From positions 1-53,058 of the forward strand of contig CAJATL010000026.1 of NCBI GenBank assembly GCA_903944895.1: a DNA stretch of 53,058 bases, in the 5' to 3' direction. The stretch is from an uncultured Bacteroidota bacterium (GTDB taxonomy: Bacteria > Bacteroidota > Bacteroidia > Bacteroidales > 4484-276). A program made the translations under genes and the position numbers. Below the pieces are notes generated by a model. That model was not told where the DNA came from. It saw only the letters and a list, made by a program, of their open reading frames with translations, and made no database searches. Below, piece by piece: positions 31,666 to 41,927 of the stretch (its first letter is position 1; each line of letters opens with the position of its first letter).

Positions 31666-34260
31666 TTATCTAAAGATAGTAACCGAGCCGGTAATTGTTC
31701 GTTTGATCAAACCGTTAAGCCGAATTTCGAAAACATCACAAACATAAAAATACGCTCCGGCACTGCAAGGTATGTTGTTGTTCATGTTTTTACCATCCCA
31801 GTTTATGTCAGGATCATCTGTTTCAAAAACGATTCTGCCCCAGCGGTTAAAAATTTTCAGCTCGATATGATCAACCGAAGTGTAAGGAAACGGCCTGAAC
31901 CGGTCGTTAATATCGTCCTCGTTGGGGGTAAAAACATTCGGAAGCCTGTAAACCGGGCAGGCATCAATGTTTATGCAGATTTTATTACTTTGCTCACTTT
32001 GATTTCCTAACGAATCGATAGCGATTATAAAATAGCAACCTGCTATCGAAGAAAGATTTGAATGAATGTACTGGTTTTGATCTGAATCAACAACAGAATC
32101 AATTAAAACAGGCTCTTCCAGTTCACCGGATGAATAATAAATCAGGTATTTGCTGATGTCGTCTAGACAATTTACCGGAATGGTCCAGTTTAAGATGTTT
32201 TCTGACCGATCACAAGCTGTTTCAACAACCAAAACCGGTGGGCAGGGTGGCACATTATCAGCCGGAATTCCAGCGGCTATTTGTGAAAAATTGATGATAG
32301 GATCAACCAAACCGGTAGCTGTGTATTTTCCCGTACTTTTAACAAAATAAGCATACGATTTACCATTTTCAAGACCGGTGTTGGTAAAAAATGTTTCCTC
32401 ACTTACGCCAACCGAATCGAAAAGACTTGTTTCGTCATTCAACCGATAAATGCCATAATATTCATTTTTCCAGGGAACCTCTACATTCCACGACAGAATT
32501 AATGAATTATCAGAAGGCTGAACCTGTAGAAAAATTGATTTCGCCTTTTGTGTTGATCCAACAAAATAACGATCATTCCCAGGCAAACTAAAAAGGTCAA
32601 TTTTATAAAGATAAGCAATCGTAGCTGTATTAATTCCTGCATCAAAAAACGACGTATCATTAATACTGTTGGTCGAATCGATCTTTACAAAATCAGTTGG
32701 ATTATTGGCGGTAGCCCTCCAAATCAAATATTTATAAGGTGGCGGGTAGAGCATGGTGTCCATTTCGGTAGGCTTTGACCAACCGACGAAAATTTCTCCG
32801 GTATCTGAACCGGTATTTTTTACGGAAACATTAGTTATGATTGGAATATCCTTCTTTAAGGAAGTACAAACTTCATCTGAAGCATAGCTACGTCCACCAT
32901 CTGCAAAATAAGCGACAACCATGTGACAGTAATCGATGCCATGAATCAACCCATTTCCGCCTTCATTATCGATAAAAGTAGTGTCGTTAATTCCTTCGAT
33001 AGCTGCAATTTTTACATAACCTGTGTAATCAGGAACTCCGGTTTCACAATATCCCGGAACAAATCCATAAAACCCATTTCGTCTGAAAACTTCATAGCCA
33101 ATGGCCTTTTGACAAATGGCTTTTTCCCAGCTCAAATGAATGGAGTTTCCAACTGAAAAAGCACTCAAATTTTCCGGAGCAGGACTAATTACCCTGATAT
33201 TCATCGTTTTTATATCCGAAAGCTGCGGCGTGTTAAAAGTATCTTTAGCATAAAAAACCATTTGATAAGGCTGCATCTGAACATGAGAACACACGGTTGA
33301 CCATGTAAAAACAGCATTTACATTTCCAACCCCGGTGGCTGTCGGAAAAGTTGCCGGGCTATCATCAACAATTAAAGGGCCCCCAACTGCAAAGAGTCTC
33401 AGTTCATCTTCATCAGGATCGCTTGCTGATACTGCAAATGTCAGCGTTGTCCCAGCTAAAACGCAGGTATCATTCAACTGGTTTATGACCGGTGGATTGT
33501 TATCGCAGGCAATAATTGTGATTTGCATATCACGGGTAACATAGCCGATTTTGGCTCCATTGCGCCATTCTTCAACCAAAAAAGCAATATTGTACTCACC
33601 TTGCAAAACAGGCTTATCCCATACTATCGTACCACTTAACGAATCGATCGAAAACGATGATTCAACCATTGGATCCACAAGATTTGGCAAAACAAACCCC
33701 GGAATAGGTAAACCGTAAGCCCCCCGACAAGTAACAAGTTTGTACGAAATACTGTCACCATCAACATCGAAAGCTCCCGGATTATGGAGGTACAGATTAT
33801 TAACACAACCCACATCAATGGGAGGTGATAAAAGTTCGACAGAATTGTTCGGGCCTAAAAAGGGATTAATCACGAGCTGTGTCTGAATAAAAAAAGGCAC
33901 ATTTACCGAATTTGGAATGTTTAAAACACCATAATTCCTGTTGGGATCTTCAACCGAAACCGTGTAAGTGCCCTGTCCCGGATAAATATGAATGGCTCCT
34001 GCATAAACATTTCGGCTGATATTATTCGGGAGATTGATTTTTTGGGTTCTTGGAATCACTCCGGAGGTTCCATCACCCCATCTGATGGTAAGTTCGGGGC
34101 GATCAGCAGGACTCGGGGTGTAAGTATAGGTTACGATGGTAAACTCGTACTTAAGTTCCGAAATTGCTTTGTATGTAATCTCCCCGGCACGCTGGTGCGT
34201 CGCGAAAATCTGCAAAAAAAAGCCTGCAAAAAAAATGACAAATAGTAAAATTTTCCTCAT
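31666..34260 (-). CDS. Large exported protein with gliding-motility-associated (T9SS type B) C-terminal domain
   Basis: About 864 aa from ATG 34260; a GTG four codons upstream is less likely. After the signal peptide (MRKILLFVIFFAGFFLQIFA) come several beta domains of the cadherin/Ig/fibronectin-III kind (for example DNNPPVINQLNDTCVLAGTTLTFAVSASDPDEDEL). Residues ~440-760 hold two or more fibronectin-III-like repeats with Asp/Asn-rich turns. The last ~90 residues are the CHU_C / gliding-motility-associated domain (LPNVFTPNEDDINDRFRPF ... IFNRWGRIVFET ... WDGKNMNNN), the type B sorting signal. It is probably a surface adhesin or structural protein exported by the T9SS. Confidence 0.88.
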   Translation of the reverse strand: MRKILLFVIFFAGFFLQIFATHQRAGEITYKAISELKYEFTIVTYTYTPSPADRPELTIRWGDGTSGVIPRTQKINLPNNISRNVYAGAIHIYPGQGTYTVSVEDPNRNYGVLNIPNSVNVPFFIQTQLVINPFLGPNNSVELLSPPIDVGCVNNLYLHNPGAFDVDGDSISYKLVTCRGAYGLPIPGFVLPNLVDPMVESSFSIDSLSGTIVWDKPVLQGEYNIAFLVEEWRNGAKIGYVTRDMQITIIACDNNPPVINQLNDTCVLAGTTLTFAVSASDPDEDELRLFAVGGPLIVDDSPATFPTATGVGNVNAVFTWSTVCSHVQMQPYQMVFYAKDTFNTPQLSDIKTMNIRVISPAPENLSAFSVGNSIHLSWEKAICQKAIGYEVFRRNGFYGFVPGYCETGVPDYTGYVKIAAIEGINDTTFIDNEGGNGLIHGIDYCHMVVAYFADGGRSYASDEVCTSLKKDIPIITNVSVKNTGSDTGEIFVGWSKPTEMDTMLYPPPYKYLIWRATANNPTDFVKIDSTNSINDTSFFDAGINTATIAYLYKIDLFSLPGNDRYFVGSTQKAKSIFLQVQPSDNSLILSWNVEVPWKNEYYGIYRLNDETSLFDSVGVSEETFFTNTGLENGKSYAYFVKSTGKYTATGLVDPIINFSQIAAGIPADNVPPCPPVLVVETACDRSENILNWTIPVNCLDDISKYLIYYSSGELEEPVLIDSVVDSDQNQYIHSNLSSIAGCYFIIAIDSLGNQSEQSNKICINIDACPVYRLPNVFTPNEDDINDRFRPFPYTSVDHIELKIFNRWGRIVFETDDPDINWDGKNMNNNIPCSAGAYFYVCDVFEIRLNGLIKRTITGSVTIFR

Positions 34261-34430
34261 CCGCGTAAACACATTTCAGTCCCAAAAGTAGTTAAATCCA
34301 ACGATCCCTCTTTTAAAATTATTCCTTTTCAAGCCCCCATCTGAAGTTTTTCAAATTTGAAAGACTCCGAAAAATATCCAAAACGTTTTATCATTACTTT
34401 TGTTACTTTTTAATGAAAAGCTGATAAACC

Positions 34431-36647
34431 ATGTATTCAAAGGAAGAGCGGCAGGAAATAACACGACGTTACCGGGATCTTTTAAAAGTCTGGAAAAACA
34501 GATCTACTCCGGAAGAAGCCAAAATGGTGCGACAAGCCTTTAACCTGGCGGTGGAAGCGCACATCGACATGCGGCGAAAATCAGGAGAACCCTTTGTTTA
34601 CCATCCTTTGGAAGTAGCAACCATTTGCGCTCATGATTTGAGATTAGACACAACCTCGATTATCTGCGCGCTGATGCATGATGTGGTCGAAGATACTGAT
34701 TACACCCTCGAAGACATCGAGCGGCTTTTTAATCCGCGCGTGGCAATGATCATTGGCGGACTTACGAAAATCAAGGGGATATTCGATGATGGCACACGCT
34801 CCATCCAGGCTGAATACTTTAAACGGATGATTCTGGCGCTGGCCGAAGATATGCGCGTTATCCTCATCAAACTCGCCGACAGGCTTCATAACATGCGAAC
34901 ACTGGAGCACATGTCGCGCGAAGGTCAGTTAAAAATTGCTTCTGAAACACTGATCATGTATGCACCCCTGGCTTACCGGATGGGCTTGTACAACATCAAA
35001 ACCGAACTGGAGGATCTTTCACTGAAATTTACCGAACCTGAGGTTTATCATCACATCAAAGAACAACTCGAAAGTACTTCCAGCGACCGTGATAGTTTTA
35101 TCAATCGCTTTATTTATCCCATTAAAGATGTACTCTCTAAATTTGAAATCCCTTACATTATTCATGTTCGCACCAAATCGGTATTTTCGATCTGGCAAAA
35201 AATGCAAAAGAAAAATATCCCTTTTGAGGATGTTTACGACATTTTTGCGGTAAGAATTATCATCGACTCGGTTTTTGAAAACGAAAAGTTAGATTGCTGG
35301 AAAGTTTATTCGCTCATCACCGATATTTACAAACCCAAACATGACCGGGTACGCGACTGGATTTCGATACCAAAAGCAACAGGTTACGAATCCCTTCATC
35401 TTACCGTGATGAGCTCCGAAGGAAAGTGGGTCGAAATTCAGATCAGAACGCAAAGGATGCACGAGATAGCCGAATCAGGCTTCGCAGCTCACCATCAGTA
35501 TAAAAATTCGCAGGACGAAGGAAAAGCTATCGAAACCTGGCTTACACGTATCCGTGAACAGTTTCAGAATCCCGACAACAATGCTTTGAGCTTTTTGGAT
35601 AATTTCAAACTCGACCTGTATTCTGAAGAAATCTACACATTTACACCAAAAGGAGATATGCGGAAGCTCCCTGTTGGCGCAACCGCGCTTGATTTTGCCT
35701 ATAATGTTCATACCGAAATAGGCAATCACAGCATCGGAGCCAAAGTAAATCTCACGCTTGTGCCGCTAAACCACGTTTTAAAAAGCGGTGACCAGGTAGA
35801 AATTATCATCTCAAAAATTCAAAAGCCACAAAAAATCTGGCTGGAATATGCAATAACTGCCCGGGCACAAAACTATATTCTGGAAGCGCTGAAAGCCGAG
35901 AAAAAATTACATTACAAAGAAGGTCGTGAAAAACTCCAGGAATTATTCCGGGAAATTGGAATGGAATACAACAAACAACACGTTAAAAAATTTCAAGAAT
36001 ATAACAACATTGCCAGTACTATCGATTTGTATTATGAAATTGCCATGGGCACGATTGGTATTAAAGAATTAAAAAATTGCTGCCATAAAATCGAAAGAAA
36101 TCCCTGGTTCAACGTTTTGATCCCTTTTTCGAAAACCAAACCAGCTATTCCTAAAACACTGGATGAGTCGATTACTGAGCGCATCAAAAACAAACCAGAA
36201 GAAATGCTTCTGGGCGAAAAAGTTGACATCGAATACCAAATCGCCCTTTGTTGCAACCCCATTCCGGGAGATGATGTTATTGGCTTAATTATGCCACAAA
36301 AGCCGATCATGATTCACCGGTCGAACTGCAAAATCGCCATCGATCTGATGTCGAGTTTTGGAAAACGGATTGTAAAAGCCAAATGGAACAAAAAAGACCC
36401 GATTCTGTTTTTAGCCGGCATTCAATTTACCGGTATCGATAAGATTGGATTCATTTATCAGCTTACCGATATTATCTCGAATAAATACAAATTGAAAATC
36501 CGCTCCTTTCACCTCGATAGTTCAAACGAAGTTTCGATAGGAAAAATCATGCTTTACGTTCACGACACAAAAAATCTGAACGACCTCATCAATGATCTCA
36601 AAAAAATCAAAGAGATAAAGAAAATCAACCGGATGAATCCGGTTTAA
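34431..36647 (+). CDS. spoT: Bifunctional (p)ppGpp synthetase/hydrolase (RelA/SpoT homologue)
   Basis: 738 aa, full Rsh length. The HD hydrolase domain (residues ~35-200) has the metal-binding His-Asp in LMHDVVEDTDYT (83-84). The synthetase domain (~235-365) has HVRTKSVFSIWQKMQ and SLHLTVM. The TGS domain (~395-460) contains IYTFTPKGDMRKLPVGATALDFAY, and the C-terminal ACT region begins near residue 660. Both catalytic halves look intact, so it should make and break (p)ppGpp. It is followed by fur and purA in the same direction, an arrangement I recall from other Bacteroidales. A TACTTTTG box at 34395-34402 may be its -7 element. Confidence 0.95.
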   Translation: MYSKEERQEITRRYRDLLKVWKNRSTPEEAKMVRQAFNLAVEAHIDMRRKSGEPFVYHPLEVATICAHDLRLDTTSIICALMHDVVEDTDYTLEDIERLFNPRVAMIIGGLTKIKGIFDDGTRSIQAEYFKRMILALAEDMRVILIKLADRLHNMRTLEHMSREGQLKIASETLIMYAPLAYRMGLYNIKTELEDLSLKFTEPEVYHHIKEQLESTSSDRDSFINRFIYPIKDVLSKFEIPYIIHVRTKSVFSIWQKMQKKNIPFEDVYDIFAVRIIIDSVFENEKLDCWKVYSLITDIYKPKHDRVRDWISIPKATGYESLHLTVMSSEGKWVEIQIRTQRMHEIAESGFAAHHQYKNSQDEGKAIETWLTRIREQFQNPDNNALSFLDNFKLDLYSEEIYTFTPKGDMRKLPVGATALDFAYNVHTEIGNHSIGAKVNLTLVPLNHVLKSGDQVEIIISKIQKPQKIWLEYAITARAQNYILEALKAEKKLHYKEGREKLQELFREIGMEYNKQHVKKFQEYNNIASTIDLYYEIAMGTIGIKELKNCCHKIERNPWFNVLIPFSKTKPAIPKTLDESITERIKNKPEEMLLGEKVDIEYQIALCCNPIPGDDVIGLIMPQKPIMIHRSNCKIAIDLMSSFGKRIVKAKWNKKDPILFLAGIQFTGIDKIGFIYQLTDIISNKYKLKIRSFHLDSSNEVSIGKIMLYVHDTKNLNDLINDLKKIKEIKKINRMNPV

Positions 36648-36765
36648 AACCAAAATAATTTTCGAATTACACAAGCAATTTTCAATCAAAAAAAATCTAA
36701 ATTTGCCGCCCAAACTATTTTTATTTATACCAAATAATAGTTGAAATGGAAATTTGATTAATTTT

Positions 36766-37269
36766 ATGGCAAATTTTATAGGAATGAAAGAGAATCAGGA
36801 ATCGCTGGACACTGTAAAGAAAATATTTACGGAATATCTTGAAGGTAAAGGACATAGAAAAACTCCTGAGAGATACACCATCTTAAAAGAAATCTACGCC
36901 ACCGAAGGGCATTTTGATATCGAAACTTTGTACATCCGGATGAAAAACAACAAATACCGGGTTAGCAGGGCAACACTTTACAACACCATCGAACTTTTGC
37001 TGGATTGTAATCTGGTAACAAAACATCAATTCGGGAATAATTGTGCTCAATTTGAACGATCGTTTAAATTCAGACAGCATGATCATTTTATCTGTCTTGC
37101 CAACGGAGAAGTTATGGAGTTTTATGATGCCCGCGTGAACGAAATCAAGGACTTTGTTGAAAAAGAGTTAAAAGTAAAAATCACCCATCATTCATTGACC
37201 TTTTACGGGATTTGCGAAAACCACCAGGCCGAAAAAAAGAGTGCTCCCGCCATAAAAGAAAAAAAATAA
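36766..37269 (+). CDS. Fur-family transcriptional regulator
   Basis: 167 aa from ATG 36766 (MANFIGMKENQE); ATG 36784 is the alternative, and TTG 36754 is unlikely. The winged HTH is GHRKTPERYTILKEIYATEGHFDIETLYIRMKNNKYRVSRATLYNTIELLLDCNLV, followed by the dimerisation part. The regulatory-metal region HDHFICLANGEVMEFYDAR keeps the HDH motif, but the second Cys of the usual CxxC is replaced, and the C-terminal CxxC reads CENH, so the structural zinc site is probably degenerate. It is a metal- or peroxide-responsive repressor; which of the two cannot be said. The tail is Lys-rich. Confidence 0.9.
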   Translation: MANFIGMKENQESLDTVKKIFTEYLEGKGHRKTPERYTILKEIYATEGHFDIETLYIRMKNNKYRVSRATLYNTIELLLDCNLVTKHQFGNNCAQFERSFKFRQHDHFICLANGEVMEFYDARVNEIKDFVEKELKVKITHHSLTFYGICENHQAEKKSAPAIKEKK

Positions 37270-37362
37270 AGAATTTTCCTTGGTATTATTTCTATTTTTG
37301 CTTCCTAAGTTCGGATCGGTTATTCCCACAATTTAGCATGTTACCACTGTAATAATTCATGA

Positions 37363-38661
<1,299 letters not shown>

Positions 38662-38840
38662 AAGAAGAAGTCGGGAGCAAGAAGTCAGAAGTCGGAAGTC
38701 ATGAGTAGGATATTTTAATTTGAATTTTGTGATTTGACTTTGTGATTTGTATTTTGTCTTTTTCCTGATGTTTAATATCCAATGTCCAATTTTGAATGGA
38801 GAATGGAAATGGAGAATGGAGAATGTAGAGTGAAGAATTA
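38662..38840. repeat. Low-complexity tract between purA and nadD
   Basis: Variants of GAAGTCAGAAGTCGGAAGTC (38662-38700), then a T-rich TTTGTGATTTG stretch, then GAATGGAGAATGGAAATGGA (38795-38830). The first part is the reverse complement of the CTGACTTC words at 11255-11370. No gene is visible here. Confidence 0.65.
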
Positions 38841-38871
38841 AAAATGAACCCCTGAAAATTACAAAACAGCT

Positions 38872-39471
38872 TCATTTCTCATAAAAGTGCATTTCGCGGA
38901 TGTATTCCCATACTTTATGCGGTAACATGTAACGGACATCTTTCCCATCATGGATGGCCTTCCTGATAAAACTTGATGATAATTGCATCATCGGGGCTTC
39001 AAAATATTTAACCGACGGATGATTTGAATAAACTCCCTTTTGGTAGCCCGGCCGGTTATAAATATAAATCTGATATTCGTCGAGTATTTGCTGGTAGTTT
39101 TTCCACTTGTGAAAAGAGTGCAAAATATCTGTCCCCGCAATCAGCACAAATTCCCTGTCAGGATAGCTTTCGTTAAGATAAGCAAGTGTATGAATGGTGT
39201 ATGAAGGTTTAAGCATCCTGAATTCGATATCAACAGCTTTAAATTCCGGATCATCTTCGATGGCAGTTTTTACAAGCATCAGCCGGTGGTGGTCGGGTAG
39301 CAGACTTTCTTTTGCCTTCAGGGGATTTTGCGGTGAAATTACAAACCAAACCTGTTCAAGGTCGGTAAATTCGCGCATGTAAGAAGCAATAATCAGATGC
39401 CCGGTATGAATGGGATTAAACGACCCAAAAAATAATCCTGTCTTAATCAAAGGTTTTGTTAAACCACTCAT
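38872..39471 (-). CDS. nadD: Nicotinate-nucleotide adenylyltransferase
   Basis: 199 aa. The nucleotidyltransferase motifs are KTGLFFGSFNPIHTGHLIIA (GxFxPxHxGH) and SSSFIRKAI (SSTxIR type) near the C-terminus; VLIAGTDILHSFHKW gives the conserved G-x-D. It adenylates nicotinate mononucleotide to deamido-NAD in NAD synthesis. Its start overlaps the stop of gmk by 4 bp, and yicC lies upstream, so this is a three-gene operon yicC-gmk-nadD. Confidence 0.94.
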   Translation of the reverse strand: MSGLTKPLIKTGLFFGSFNPIHTGHLIIASYMREFTDLEQVWFVISPQNPLKAKESLLPDHHRLMLVKTAIEDDPEFKAVDIEFRMLKPSYTIHTLAYLNESYPDREFVLIAGTDILHSFHKWKNYQQILDEYQIYIYNRPGYQKGVYSNHPSVKYFEAPMMQLSSSFIRKAIHDGKDVRYMLPHKVWEYIREMHFYEK

Positions 39472-40040
39472 TTTTTATTGTTTATAAATGCTGATATGGC
39501 TTCGTAGGTTTCTTTTACGGCTATTTCAAGATTATCGTTAACAACAATTTTATCAAATCTTGGTGCAAACGAAAGCTCATATTCTGCCTTGGCAACACGT
39601 TTTAAAATCGTTTCTTCGCTATCGGTGAGCCGGTCTCTGAGTCTTTTCTCGAGCTCGAGGATTGATGGGGCTTTTATGAAAATGGCAAGTGCATTTTCGG
39701 CGTCATAATTCTTGATATTTAAGCCACCTTTTACATCAACATCAAAAATTACATGATTTCCTTTATCCCAAATCCGCTGTAACTCCGATTTAAGCGTGCC
39801 GTAAAAACTGTTATGATACACTTCTTCCCATTCCAGAAACTCATCCTTATCGATTCGTTCCTTAAATTCTTCCACCGACATAAAGTAGTAATCCCTGCCA
39901 TTAACCTCGTTAATCCTGGGTTGGCGGCTGGCAGCAGAAACCGAAAATTCGATGTTCAGCCCTGATGAAAGGATTTGCTTAACAATGGTGGTTTTACCTG
40001 AGCCGGAAGGCGCCGAAATGATGATCAGTTTTCCCTTCAT
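39468..40040 (-). CDS. gmk: Guanylate kinase
   Basis: 190 aa. P-loop SAPSGSGKTTIVKQIL at the N-terminus, the GMP-binding AASRQPRINEVNGRDYYF and WEEVYHNSFYGTL, and FDVDVKGGLNIK. It phosphorylates GMP to GDP, essential for guanine nucleotide supply. Placed between yicC (1 bp upstream) and nadD (4-bp overlap), so it is tightly coupled in translation. Confidence 0.96.
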   Translation of the reverse strand: MKGKLIIISAPSGSGKTTIVKQILSSGLNIEFSVSAASRQPRINEVNGRDYYFMSVEEFKERIDKDEFLEWEEVYHNSFYGTLKSELQRIWDKGNHVIFDVDVKGGLNIKNYDAENALAIFIKAPSILELEKRLRDRLTDSEETILKRVAKAEYELSFAPRFDKIVVNDNLEIAVKETYEAISAFINNKK

Positions 40041-40041
40041 T

Positions 40042-40917
40042 TTACAAAATATTCATCAGTTGCTCTTTAATTTTTTCGAGTTCATCTTTCATCTGAACAA
40101 CGATTTTCTGCATATTGTAATCGTTGGCCTTTGAGCCGATGGTATTGATTTCACGGCCAATTTCCTGTCCTATAAAACTGAGTTTTTTTCCGTTGGAAAA
40201 AGGCTCCAGCAGCGTAACCAAAAAATAATCGCAATGACTTTTTAACCGGGTTTTTTCCTCGGTGATATCGATTTTTTCGAGATAATAAATCACTTCCTGC
40301 TCAAACCGGTTTTCGTCGATCTTTTGTTCACTTACAACTTCCTGCAAATCCTTCCGGAACCTGGATTTAATTTTAAGAATTCTGTCTTCTTCAAAAGGGA
40401 TAAGCTCATTCAAATAAGCCAAAATCAAACCAATCCTGTTATCGAAATCAATTTCGAGCTTATCGCCCTCCATCTGCCTGAATTCGTCGCATCTCAAAAT
40501 TGCTTCATCCATGGCTTTAAGGATTATTGCCCACTCCTCTTCCTTCAGTTCTTTTGGCTCAGCCTTCATCACATCAGGAAGCTTTAAAAGTGTCGAAAGC
40601 AGTTGATCATCAATATTAAGATTTAAATCGGCCGATAGAAGCCGGATTTGATCGTAATACTTTTTTGCAAGACTTCTGTTGATGGTAAAATTTTCGTAAC
40701 CGGCAGTTTCATCCACCGAAATATTAAGATCAACCTTACCTCTTTCGAGCCTGTTATTTAAAAGCATCCTCAAATCGAGTTCTTTTTCACGAAAAACATT
40801 CGGAATCCTGGCCTGCATATCGAATTGCTTGCTGTTGAGTGTTTTGATTTCGATAGTCACTCTTTTATCGGGCAATTCACATTCTGCCTTTCCGAAACCG
40901 GTCATTGATTTTATCAT
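40042..40917 (-). CDS. yicC: YicC family endoribonuclease-like protein
   Basis: 291 aa, standard length. The N-terminal MIKSMTGFGKAE and the C-terminal LIGQEIGREINTIGSKANDYNMQKIVVQMKDELEKIKEQL are characteristic: the conserved Q-E-x-x-R-E-x-N-T-x-x-S-K region. YicC-type proteins are reported as RNases acting on small RNAs in some bacteria; here the role is inferred from family. It is the first gene of the yicC-gmk-nadD operon. A -7-like TATCTTTG box lies on the minus strand at 40935-40942, ~18 bp upstream of the ATG. Confidence 0.93.
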   Translation of the reverse strand: MIKSMTGFGKAECELPDKRVTIEIKTLNSKQFDMQARIPNVFREKELDLRMLLNNRLERGKVDLNISVDETAGYENFTINRSLAKKYYDQIRLLSADLNLNIDDQLLSTLLKLPDVMKAEPKELKEEEWAIILKAMDEAILRCDEFRQMEGDKLEIDFDNRIGLILAYLNELIPFEEDRILKIKSRFRKDLQEVVSEQKIDENRFEQEVIYYLEKIDITEEKTRLKSHCDYFLVTLLEPFSNGKKLSFIGQEIGREINTIGSKANDYNMQKIVVQMKDELEKIKEQLMNIL

Positions 40918-40934
40918 AAACTACAATTTTTGAG

Positions 40935-40942
40935 CAAAGATA
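40935..40942 (-). promoter_or_regulatory. Candidate -7 box (TATCTTTG) of the yicC-gmk-nadD operon
   Basis: The minus-strand sequence TATCTTTG fits TAnnTTTG and is 18 bp from the yicC start. No TTTG is present at the expected -33 distance, so it is only a candidate. Confidence 0.35.
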
Positions 40943-41165
40943 ATTAACCAATTGTGAATTTACGCCTTTATCTGATTTTACGCTAAACACCACCAAAAAA
41001 GAAATAATTATAGTAAAATCATAATATTAAACGGGAATTGAAAATAATCAGATCATTAAATCTAATTTTCAAAGATTTACGGAAAATATTTTATTAGTAT
41101 TCACAGAATATTTAATACTTTAGCGCCGAATTCTGCAATATTTGTGGGAGTAAACTATTTTTTTT

Positions 41166-41915
41166 ATGATCAGAGCTGTGATTATTGACGATGAGTTGGA
41201 TGCTCGTGAGCATCTTAAATTCTTGCTTTCATCAGATTGCCCGGACGTAAGCATTGTTGGGGAAGCAATTAGTGTTGCGTCAGGAATTTCAGCCATCGAA
41301 AAGCTGGCACCAAATCTCATTTTTTTAGATATTAATCTGCCGGATGGTTCGGGTTTTAATATTCTTAAAAATTTTCAAACGATCGATTTCGGGATTGTAT
41401 TTGTAACCGCTTACAGCGAATATGCCATCGAAGCTTTCAGGTATAGTGCGCTCCATTATTTATTAAAACCCATCGATCCGGAGGATTTAACCAAAGCTGT
41501 AAAAAAAGCAGCCAATGAATTGAGTAAGCAAAACCTTGAGACACGCTTGAAATCGTTGTATTATAACCTCCAAAACAATTCGGACAAATCGAAAAAAGTA
41601 GTTCTCACAACCAACACAAACTGGTTTGTAATAAATTCGGATGAAATTATTTTATGTAAGTCGGAGAAAAATTACACCGAATTTCATATTTCTGATGGCA
41701 GAAATATCACCGTATCAAAAACAATTAAGGATTATGATGATTTGCTTTCACCGCATGGATTTTTCAGGGTTCACAAACAATATCTGATCAACATCAACCA
41801 CATAAAATCATTTGACAAAAAGGGGACCGGTGTACTTTACATGACCAACAATTATTCAATTCCTGTATCAGCACGGGTGCGTACACAGCTTCTTAAATTT
41901 ATTATCAATCTTTAA
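41166..41915 (+). CDS. LytTR-family response regulator
   Basis: 249 aa. The REC domain (residues ~1-120) has acidic pair IIDDE, phospho-acceptor Asp in LIFLDINLPDGSG and the conserved Lys in LKPID. The C-terminal LytTR domain (~145-249) has ITVSKTIKDYDDLLSPHGFFRVHKQYLININHIKSFD, the beta-type DNA-binding fold. No sensor kinase of the LytS/YehU type is next to it, so it is an orphan. It is divergent from yicC and convergent with the kinase gene at 41928, with only a 12-bp gap. Confidence 0.93.
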   Translation: MIRAVIIDDELDAREHLKFLLSSDCPDVSIVGEAISVASGISAIEKLAPNLIFLDINLPDGSGFNILKNFQTIDFGIVFVTAYSEYAIEAFRYSALHYLLKPIDPEDLTKAVKKAANELSKQNLETRLKSLYYNLQNNSDKSKKVVLTTNTNWFVINSDEIILCKSEKNYTEFHISDGRNITVSKTIKDYDDLLSPHGFFRVHKQYLININHIKSFDKKGTGVLYMTNNYSIPVSARVRTQLLKFIINL

Positions 41916-41927
41916 AAACAGCACATC

